A stretch of DNA of 17,598 nucleotides, from the NCBI GenBank assembly GCA_002496385.1, contig DAJR01000024.1:2544-20141 (forward strand), given 5' to 3'. Position 1 is the stretch's first letter, and each line of letters opens with the position of its first letter. Below are positions 1 to 8,400 of the stretch, piece by piece. The DNA is from Methanomassiliicoccales archaeon UBA147. GTDB lineage: Archaea > Thermoplasmatota > Thermoplasmata > SG8-5. Under the pieces are notes generated by a model. The model ran no database searches. It was not told the DNA's origin and saw nothing but the letters and a program-made list of their open reading frames with translations. A program made the position numbers and the translations under genes.

Positions 1-8
1 CAAAGAAA

Positions 9-30
9 ATCGAAGCCTTCCAGCTTCGAT
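9..30 (-). terminator. Hairpin followed by T-rich tract (minus strand)
   Basis: Perfect 8-bp inverted repeat, ATCGAAGC (9-16) and GCTTCGAT (23-30), with a 6-nt loop. Read on the minus strand it is followed by TTTCTTTG, so it resembles an intrinsic terminator for leftward transcription. It may be a backup stop for the leftward operon ending at 197, or belong to a gene outside the window. Archaeal termination depends mainly on the T-tract, so the role of the stem is uncertain. Confidence 0.4.
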
Positions 31-96
31 AAATCAGGCATGCAACAGCTCTGTGGTAAACATACAGCCCCGAATCCACTGGCATTGATGCAAACC

Positions 97-157
97 AAAA
101 ACGCCAGCCACTTTCGCTAACCATACTTGGTTAGCGTTAAGACGAGGCTGTGCCTCG
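97..157 (-). terminator. Two tandem hairpins plus T5 tract ending the leftward operon
   Basis: Just past the stop codon at 197-199, the minus strand reads into a 6-bp stem (CGAGGC 143-148 / GCCTCG 152-157, 3-nt loop). A perfect 8-bp stem follows (CGCTAACC 115-122 / GGTTAGCG 129-136, 6-nt loop), then a run of five T at 101-97. Position and T-tract fit the end of the coiled-coil/KaiC-like operon. The rest of the 1-196 stretch shows no credible gene. Confidence 0.45.
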
Positions 158-196
158 CCTGTTTAGGGGCTGGTAGTTTACATGAAAAACCTCGGT

Positions 197-1348
197 TCAC
201 TGCTTTCCCTTGTTGGCGAGCTTCATGAACGCGAACAGTAGCGCCTGCATGTATTTGCCGCTGCTCTTCAGGCTTGCAACATCCCCGTTCCATGCTTTGA
301 GCTCCATCTGGTCCTCTTTCTCCATGAGGGTGAGTACCTTTGTGACAATCTTCTCGCTCCATGGGTCGACCGAGCCCTCGGTGATGGCTATGACCACGGT
401 GAACCTTCCGCTCTGTACAAGGATGTAACGGCTGTCCACCGGGATGATGTTGAGCTTCTGGGGGGCATACTTCGGGGACCGAAGGAAATTCCTGCCTGTC
501 TTCAGGTCGGCGAAAAGCTCCTTCTGCTGTTCCTTGGACACGACCCGGTTTGTATGGTGGGAAATGAACCGGCCATCCTTGTACAGCAAAAATATATCCT
601 TTACCATCATAGGGGATCTGCTTTTGGACGCTTCGGGCTTCTGACCCGGTTCGGCACTCACTATCTGTGCCCGTACACCCTCGACGGCATAGGTTTCTTT
701 GTACTCCTTCCTCAATTCGTTGTATTCAATCTCGAGCGAACTTGAGTCTTCGGTATTCGCCAAACGGGCCTTGAATTCCTCGACCTTCGGTTTCAATGAA
801 GAAAGTACCATGCTGTCAAGTGTGGCCATCATCTCGTTGGTCTTGCACCTGTTCTTTACTGCAATCAGTTTCGAGGATGCCGCTTCACTCTGCATCGGAT
901 CGGCCAGGAGCCTGTTGAGTTCCTCCAGCTCATTCTCAATGCCGGTTGGATTCAACTGAGTCATCTCATCTTTGATCTTCTTGTTTTTCTCTATGCCTTC
1001 CTCGAACGCATCCAAAATGCCTTTCAGTTCGGAGGTCGATGCAGTTTCGCCCATTGATTCTAGACGGGACACATCATATCCGTCCGCGGTGAATTTTGCG
1101 AGCTGTGTCTTGAATTTCTTGTAGAATTTGCTGTCCTTCCGTTTTTCCTGCGTATCGCTTCCGAGCACTTCGGAGACAGTGCTGGAGATGTTAGACTGCG
1201 AATCTTCATCTGCCCGCGTGGTGATTTCCTCGGGCTGCGTGGTTGCTGCGGCAGTATCAAGAACTTCCGTTTCATCTATGCTGGGTGCTTCGGATTGCTG
1301 TCTGTTCTGGTGTTTCCTGCCTTTTTTACCGCCCTTCTTTTTGGCCAT
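197..1348 (-). CDS. Lys-rich coiled-coil protein with C-terminal alpha/beta domain, function unknown
   Basis: A 383-residue protein with no signal peptide or TM helix, so probably cytoplasmic. Residues 1-14 are a basic tail (KKKGGKKGRKH). Residues 15-65 are polar low complexity. Residues ~66-235 are rich in E, K, L and A with heptad-like spacing, consistent with a coiled coil. A compact domain fills ~247-383: it opens with DIFLLYKDGRFISHHT, has hydrophobic strands (YILVQSGRFTVVIAI), and ends near MELKAWNGDVASL. That pattern recalls archaeal longin/roadblock-like sensory domains, but this is recollection of a pattern, not a firm family assignment. The ATG is supported by GGAGGAG (complement of 1354-1360) a few bases upstream. 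It lies 40 bp downstream of the KaiC-like ATPase on the same strand, so the two are probably co-transcribed and may act together in signalling. No enzymatic motif is visible. Confidence 0.8.
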   Translation of the reverse strand: MAKKKGGKKGRKHQNRQQSEAPSIDETEVLDTAAATTQPEEITTRADEDSQSNISSTVSEVLGSDTQEKRKDSKFYKKFKTQLAKFTADGYDVSRLESMGETASTSELKGILDAFEEGIEKNKKIKDEMTQLNPTGIENELEELNRLLADPMQSEAASSKLIAVKNRCKTNEMMATLDSMVLSSLKPKVEEFKARLANTEDSSSLEIEYNELRKEYKETYAVEGVRAQIVSAEPGQKPEASKSRSPMMVKDIFLLYKDGRFISHHTNRVVSKEQQKELFADLKTGRNFLRSPKYAPQKLNIIPVDSRYILVQSGRFTVVIAITEGSVDPWSEKIVTKVLTLMEKEDQMELKAWNGDVASLKSSGKYMQALLFAFMKLANKGKQ

Positions 1349-1353
1349 TCCTT

Positions 1354-1360
1354 CTCCTCC
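1354..1360 (-). promoter_or_regulatory. Ribosome binding site of the coiled-coil protein
   Basis: The minus strand reads GGAGGAG five bases before the ATG (complement of 1346-1348), a good match to the archaeal anti-Shine-Dalgarno sequence. It fixes the start and indicates internal initiation within the leftward operon. Confidence 0.7.
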
Positions 1361-1388
1361 GATTAGCGCACCCGCAGACGATAAACGC

Positions 1389-2135
1389 TCACTGGCTAAT
1401 AACTTCGAATTTACCGTTCTCGAATATCAGCGGCATGAATTGCCTTGTGTGATGTGTTTTACGCATCTTGACAACACCCAGGTAAAGGTTGGCGCCCCTG
1501 TCGGTCTGCTCGACCTTGAGGTGGATGATGCCGTCTGAAAGGAAATCCTCGATGCCGTAAAGGCCGTACACCTGTCTGTCTGTGGGCATCTCCGATATCA
1601 GGAATGTTGTCACGCCGAGGTCCCTTATCTGTTCGAAGAATTGGAATAACTCGCCGCGCGGGTTCTTGAAGGTCGTGAGCGCATACACTGCTGCCAGCGA
1701 ATCCAGCACCAGCGCCTCGCATCCGAATTTCTGCTTGTAGTTCCTCAGAACGCCGATGATGGATTTGAGCCAATCGACATTTTGGGGTTTGGTCTTGTCG
1801 ATTGTGATATCCTTCCTGACCCTAGCCAAGTCAACGATGACAAGGTCATCGAGGCCTCTTGAAGGCAGGCCAAGCTTCTCAACGTGCTCCAGAATGCTCT
1901 GCTTGCTCTGTTCAAGCGTGAGGTATATCGACCTCAGTCCGTTCTTCTTGCAGCCGTTGTAGATGATGCTGTAGCCAACTGTGGATTTCATGGTCCCCGC
2001 GTGGCCGCACAGCAGCACGATGTAATTTTTCGGCACTCCTCCCTCAAGTATCTCATCCAATCCGATTATGTGGGTCGGTATTCTTGAGTCGACACCCTGT
2101 TCCTGGGGTGCTTCAACGTTTTCTTCTCCAGTCAT
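1389..2135 (-). CDS. KaiC-like RecA-superfamily ATPase
   Basis: A 248-residue single-domain ATPase. The N-terminus has the family opening RIPTHIIGLDEILEGGVP (18-35). The P-loop is GHAGTMKST (44-52), where M replaces the last glycine of GxxGxGK[ST]; GTMKS is, as I recall, common in archaeal KaiC-like proteins. LTLEQS (72-77) aligns with the KaiC catalytic Glu pair but keeps only the first Glu. Walker B is ALVLDS (141-146). Double-domain KaiC is about 500 residues, so this is a single-domain form. Such archaeal proteins are generally treated as signalling or regulatory ATPases whose partners vary; no clock role is implied. It is first in a leftward operon with the coiled-coil protein. Its ATG lacks a strong Shine-Dalgarno, and a TATA box on the minus strand lies ~65 bp upstream. 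Family assignment is firm; cellular role is unknown. Confidence 0.92.
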   Translation of the reverse strand: MTGEENVEAPQEQGVDSRIPTHIIGLDEILEGGVPKNYIVLLCGHAGTMKSTVGYSIIYNGCKKNGLRSIYLTLEQSKQSILEHVEKLGLPSRGLDDLVIVDLARVRKDITIDKTKPQNVDWLKSIIGVLRNYKQKFGCEALVLDSLAAVYALTTFKNPRGELFQFFEQIRDLGVTTFLISEMPTDRQVYGLYGIEDFLSDGIIHLKVEQTDRGANLYLGVVKMRKTHHTRQFMPLIFENGKFEVISQ

Positions 2136-2200
2136 ATAAATCCCAGTCCTGTTTTTACCAATATGGAATTAAATTTACAATTCATGAGATATAGAACAGC

Positions 2201-2215
2201 TATATAAACCTTTTA
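2201..2215 (-). promoter_or_regulatory. BRE/TATA promoter of the leftward operon
   Basis: Read on the minus strand this is GTAAAAGGTTTATATA, a near-ideal archaeal BRE plus TATA box. A start about 25 bp downstream would fall near 2180 and leave a ~45-nt leader before the ATG at 2135. No other minus-strand TATA candidate in the 268-bp gap is as good. Confidence 0.65.
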
Positions 2216-2300
2216 CGGAAGCTTGAAAGACCGCCCCATTCTATCTTGCTGAACTGCATAATGGTGAAAATGGAAGCTATTTCATATTAATCGGTAGTTA

Positions 2301-2309
2301 TTTATATTA
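2301..2309 (+). promoter_or_regulatory. TATA box of the receptor gene
   Basis: TTTATATTA preceded by TAGTTA in the divergent intergenic region. The predicted start is near 2328-2335, giving a ~70-nt leader before the ATG at 2404. It is a plausible but weaker match than the minus-strand promoter in the same gap, and the leader contains two inverted repeats. Confidence 0.5.
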
Positions 2310-2316
2310 CCCCAAT

Positions 2317-2339
2317 TTATTGACTAAACCAATCAATAA
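2317..2339. promoter_or_regulatory. Inverted repeat over the predicted transcription start (candidate operator)
   Basis: Perfect 7-bp arms TTATTGA (2317-2323) and TCAATAA (2333-2339) are separated by 9 bp. Arm centres are ~16 bp apart, suitable for a dimeric winged-helix or helix-turn-helix regulator. The repeat sits just downstream of the TATA box, over the predicted start site, where a repressor would block transcription. The region is AT-rich, so a chance repeat is possible. Confidence 0.35.
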
Positions 2340-2359
2340 CTGAAAAATAAATCAGAATA

Positions 2360-2380
2360 TCTATCCATCTCATGGATAGA
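2360..2380 (+). promoter_or_regulatory. Leader hairpin next to the receptor ribosome binding site
   Basis: A perfect 9-bp stem, TCTATCCAT (2360-2368) and ATGGATAGA (2372-2380), with a CTC loop. It is followed by eight more A residues and then the ribosome binding site. In the mRNA it would form a stable stem immediately 5' of an unpaired A-rich ribosome landing site; as DNA it could be an operator. Confidence 0.45.
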
Positions 2381-2389
2381 AAAAAAAAC

Positions 2390-2395
2390 GAGGAG
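2390..2395 (+). promoter_or_regulatory. Ribosome binding site of the receptor gene
   Basis: GAGGAG, eight bases before the ATG at 2404. It confirms that start, which also begins a clear signal peptide. Confidence 0.75.
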
Positions 2396-2403
2396 AGATA
2401 AAC

Positions 2404-5400
2404 ATGAAAACTACAAAAGTTTTATGTGCGCTGGTGATTGGGATGCTGCTAGTGTCCGGAATACCCATGTTAACAACAGCCCAGACAGCGAGTGGCGAAC
2501 TCGTCATTGCGCTCCAGCAGGATATGATTGATATGAGTGCCTGGAATCCAGACACGAACGACGTATGGAAAAATTTTCAGATAGGTTGGTGCTTTGAGGG
2601 CCTGATGGCCTACAACCCTGATTACGAACTGTACCCAGTCCTCGCAGCTGAGAAGGCGACCGGACCCAACGGGGTCGACGCCACAATCAGCGCGGATGGA
2701 CTGACCATAACCGTCAAAATAAAGGAGAACGTGCAATTCCATGACGGGCATGTGATGGATTCACAGGATGTCGTGTTCTCATACCAGACACTGGCATGGG
2801 GCCTCTTCCAGACACAGGTCCTCGGACCTCTGTACTGGGATGACGGAACCACGTTCGCCAGATATGACAGCACCGAAACCGCTCCAACGATCACAAAAAT
2901 CGGCGTCGAGGCAAGCGGACCCAACACGGTGGTCTTCCACCTGGTTGACAACTATGCGATGTTCTGGTATCTCACAATGGCAGTACCGATTATGCCGTAC
3001 CACATATGGAACACCCACACAGTCGATGCTGTGGCCAAAGGCTACAATGTCACAAACGAGAAGACCTGGGATTACAGCTATGGCTCAAAAGTGACAGAGC
3101 TTGATGCGGCAATCGGCACCGGGCCGATGAAGATTCAAAGCTGGGTGAAGGAGTCGGGCTCCGTCATAGTACCTTTCGAGGACTACTGGGACAAGACCGG
3201 AACCACGACCTGGAAGGGCGTGGAATACCCCAACTACCCGCAGCATGTGACGAGTATAAGATTCAAGATATACACACAGCTTGACGTGGCAATACTGGCT
3301 CTCCAGAACGGAGATGTCCACCACCTGCCGTGGAGCCTGACCCCGGGTTACTACAACTTGCTGAAGAACGACCCCAACGTGGGCATCGAGCTCAACAAGG
3401 ACCAGGGATTTTTCTACATGTCATTCAACATGAGGAAGGGCGCGATGGCTGATGTCAACTTCAGAAGGGCGATATCCTACTGCGTTGACAAACAATACAT
3501 CGTCGACAGGCTGATGGGCGGCTACGGTATCCAGGGAAGCGTCCCGATATCGGTCACCAACACCTTCTACGTGAACTCCTCGGTTCCCGCATGGATTGTA
3601 GGCGGAAACCTGGATGCGGCCAAGGCGCTTCTTGATGCAAAGGGTTATACCGACAAGGACGGGGACGGATGGAGAGACATGCCGGACGGCTCGCCTCTGA
3701 AATACAACATCCTGACACCTCCGAAGGACTATGACCCGATAAGGGCAGACAGCGGTATCATGATTGAGAAGAACCTCAAGTCCATCGGATTGAACATTGC
3801 GGCCGTGCCGACAAGCTTCAACACGATTGTGAGCGCTGCATACGTTTCGCTGGAATTCGACATGTACATCCTCGGATGGTCTGTCGGGTCCTTCCCGGAA
3901 TCATACCTGAGGGACTTCTTCCACTCGGGCATGGATGTTGCGGTCAACCCCTCCGGCTCAAACGCAGCGGGATACCACAATGCGACCGTTGACACCATGA
4001 TCGATGATATGGAAGTCGAGATGGACACGGATGCAAGGGCCAAGCTGATTAAGGATATCTCCGGAGCCACAATGATGGATGTCGCTTACAACACACTCTA
4101 CTACAGGACAAACATCGAGGCTTACCGCAAGGATATCTGGACTGGCTGGATACCGGCGTTCGGAACAATTTACAACGGATTCTCACTGTACAACCTTGCC
4201 CCGCCGGGAACCACTGACACAGGAACAGACGGCGGCTCGGGCGGCGGTTCCGCAACCATCACCGAGATCGAGGCAACAATAAACACCCCGTCAAGGGCTG
4301 GCTCTGGCCAGACAATATCGGGCAGCATCATCGCGACCGACGTATTTGAGAGCGGCACCGTGAAGACCGCCACGCCAAGCGTGGGGGCGAGCGTGCATAT
4401 CACTACCAGCTATGGCAAAGTGATCACCGCAACAACTGATGCGACGGGCAAAGCCTCTTTTGAACTGACAGTGCCATACCAGAAAATCGACAGCGTCAGG
4501 ATAGACGCGAACATCTCGAAGACCGGCGTGTGGACAAACGTGAACAAGACCATAGGCATCGAATTTGCCAACCACATTGCCCAGCTGAGCCTTTCCACCG
4601 ACAACGGAGTGATAGCGCCGGGCACAACCACGATAGTCACCGCCACTGTCACCGACGAGAACGGCAACCCGATTGCCGGCGTGAACGTCGATGTCGATAC
4701 TGCGCTGATGTTCGGAACAGTCGATGCGGCAACCAAAACAACAGATGCCACGGGCATCGCATCATTCACTTACACGGCACCGCCGGCCACGATGCTCCCG
4801 AACCAGCACAGGTTCGAACAGTTCAAGGCCAACATCACTGTAATGAATACTATCATTCCTGAAATACAGAGCGCGTCCCTGATCATCGGCATTTCGAACA
4901 GCGTCTATGACTGGCACAGCCTGGACATTACCGGAGTAACAGCCTACGTAATCGATAACCTGCCCACCGCGGATTTCCCGGGGAGCACGGCCATCACGCT
5001 GAAGCTCACCGACCAGACCGAGGCAGCCGTGGGTAGTTTCCCGGTGTCATTGGAACTTTCAGCTGACGGCACGGTGATCGACGCGGATGCCATGATGAAG
5101 AACACGGACACGAACGGCGTGGTGACATTCACCCTGACCGTCGACCCGGCCTTCAAGGGAGCGCAGACCGTTCTGGCCACCTTCAACACCTCCAAAGCAT
5201 ACTCCATAAAGGACAGCGTGGCAATCTACATCAGGAACAACCCGACTGACAACCTGACCACGTACCATGTCAACATAACGGACGTATCCAACAAATTCCT
5301 GTCAAACGCGGCATACCCGGCCAACACCAGCATTGTGAAGGCCAGGGTGTTCAACGACACCTGGAAGCCGGTCAGCGGTGTGGATGTCTACATGGGACTG

Positions 5401-8400
5401 TCTAACGAAGACCTAGTGGATGTGGACGCGGAATTCAAGACGTCCAATGCCTTCGGCAATGTGACCTTCAACATCACATGCGTCGCAAACGGCTCGGCTG
5501 ACCTCGCAATCGCATTCGGCATCGAGGACAGCGTGGGAATCTGCCAGGGCTACAACCTGAAGGTCAACAAGACCGCGGCAACGGAAAAACTGCCTGTACT
5601 CAGCGAGAAGGTCTTCGGACCCGCTCTGGGCGGCGAGAAGGGACCATGGAACCTGACGCAGAAACCTGTCCTAAATGCGAAAGTGTACAAGGCCAACGGC
5701 GGAACATGGGTCGAGGGAATAGAGAACACACATTACACACTCAATTACACCACCGGCGAAATAAACATGGTTGACCCACTTGTTGCAGGAGACGTTATCC
5801 ACGCGAGATACAACTACACTGTAGCTGTTACTGACGAGAATGTACTGGGCGCACCGGCAGTGGGCGGCGAAAAGGGACCTTGGAATCTTACGAACAAACA
5901 CATATACGATGCGTCAGTGTTCAAATACAACAACGCAACTGGAACCGCACTTCTGCCCCCCACCGATTACACACTGGACTTCATGACCGGTTCCCTGGCC
6001 ATGGTGAACCAACTAAGCCACGGCGACTGCATCAATGTCACCTACAACTATACTACTCCGACCGATGCAGGCAATGAGACCCTTGCAGCAGCAGCAGGCG
6101 GCGAGATGTGGGTTGCACTGAGTCACCCCTTCGTCATCAACGCAACTGTGTACATGTTCAATGTAACCAATGGCTGGACTTCCCTGACAAACACTGTTGA
6201 ATACACTCTGAACACTGGAAACGGCTCTCTTGCCATGACTCTGCCGATGACAGCTGCAGATGTGTTATCTGTTTACTACAACTACACTACTCTGGCCGAT
6301 GCAGGCAATGAAACCCTTGCGGCAGCAGCTGGCGGCGAGATGTGGGTTGCACTGAGCCACCCCGCCGTCATCAATGCGACGGTGTACATGTTCAATGGAA
6401 CCAATGGATGGACGCTGCTGACACCCCTAAACTACACGTTACACGCTGCGAACGGCACCCTGAACATGACCATGCCGATGACCGTCGGAGATGTGTTATC
6501 TGTTTACTACAACTACACAGTCATCACACCGGTTGCGACTGAAAACAAGATAATGTGGGCCTATGGCGGCGAGACAGGATTGATAGGCAATCTGAACATT
6601 GCTCTGCCGATAGCCGACGCACAAATACGGAGGAACGCAGATTGGCTCACGCCCATAACCGATTACACGTTTGATCCAGTGACAGGGGCAGTGACCTTGA
6701 CGGCAAACATCGTTCTTGTTGCCGGAGACGTTATCTTCGCCAACTACAACCAAACGTTAGAAATAGTGAACGAGACCGTCGCAACAGCATTGGGCGGCGA
6801 GACCGGCGCAATTGGCAACCTGACTCAAAAACCAATCTTCAATGCAACCATTTACAAGGAAAACGCAGGGGTTTGGGTAAAGGGTGCCACACCCGCAGAC
6901 TACATGCTGAACATGACCACCGGCGCCCTTACACTGAACTTCGTCCTTGAGGCCGGAGATAACATCTACGCATTCTACAACTACACCAACCCCCTGCCGG
7001 ACCACAGGCTCAACGTGACCAGCGTCTCCTCTTACTACGTGGACTCCAACCCGTTCACCAACACGACGCCCAGCTACTCCAACATCGTTGTGAGGCTGCA
7101 GGACGTCAACGGTAACGCAATAGTAGGCAAGACCGTCAACGCCTTGATACTGAGCCGCGGGAACATCAACATTGTCAAGCCAGCCAACGTCACCAACGCG
7201 ACAGGATATGCGTTCTTCAACGTCACATCCGGCGGGTCGGACCTCAAGTCCTCGGCAGCGATCTACTTCCAGGTGAACGGTACCACCGGCATCACGGAAA
7301 GCGTGACCATCTTCAACCGCGGGTACACACCGGGATACGCCGCTGACATCGACTTCACAGGAATCGCGGGCCACAACTCCACATTGGAAATCTCGGCCAC
7401 TGTCTACGACGAAGCAGGAAAACCGGCACCCGGAGTGCGGTGCCAGCTATTCATACCTGTTACATCCGAGGGCAGGCCCGGCGTTATCCAAGACGGAGAC
7501 GTCTGGGACTTCTATGAGTACGGCGGCGATAACTACATGGGCGACTACGCAACATACCTAGGCAGCTGGCTCGGAGACAACGCAACCGTCACCGATGCCT
7601 TCGGACAACTCAATGCAACAATAGACACACCCTCATTCCTCGCAGACGTCGAGATACCGCTCCAGTTCGGAGTGGGCGGAACAGGCGTGACGGCAGGCTT
7701 CAACTATTCAGCCAACAACTTCTGGATGGAATGGCCCGGGCCCGATTACGACACACCGCCGCTGACAGACGACGCGGATGTCTACTACTGGCTGGAAGCG
7801 ACCTTCACAATGACCGACCAGGCAATACTGAAGAGAGCCCCGATGGCAACCCTTACAAAAGCCACAATGAGCCAGCCATTCCTCTCGGCAGCCGACAACA
7901 CAAGCACCATCAGCCTGACATTCCAGGACCTTGCAGGCCCCCTCAACACTAAACTGGTGAACATCGGAGAGGGAACCGCAAAACCTGTCATTCTGGATAA
8001 GGACGTGACCTCTGCAGCGGGCGTTTACACCTACGAATACACAACAGAGAGCGCAACGTTCGACGCAGGGATCGGCTTCACATCGGTACTTCTGGACGCG
8101 GGCTACGCCAAGTTCCCGTTCAACTTCTACATCCCCTACCTGGCTGACGGAACCACGGCCAAGACTTTGGTGGCAAGCATTGTGCCTGCCCAATCCGCGG
8201 TCAGGATAGGCCAGAATATCGTCCTGAATGTGACGGTTGTCGACGAGTATGAACGGATAGTGAGCGGAGCCACGGTGGTTTCAGGCACACAGACAGCCAC
8301 GACCGATGCCCAGGGCAAAGCCCAGCTGACCGTTTCCACGGCCGCCCAGACACAGACCGGCTTATTCCGGATAGCCTTGGACATATCATCGGGAACTCTG

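Noticed and set aside
5587..6987. CRISPR array or mobile element for the repeated stretch
   Set aside because: Repeats are protein-coding, in frame, with 231-237 bp periods and no spacers, terminal inverted repeats or transposase.
6757..7374. Minus-strand ORF of 205 codons inside the receptor gene
   Set aside because: Valine/glycine/cysteine-rich antisense shadow of the receptor, with no ribosome binding site or promoter.
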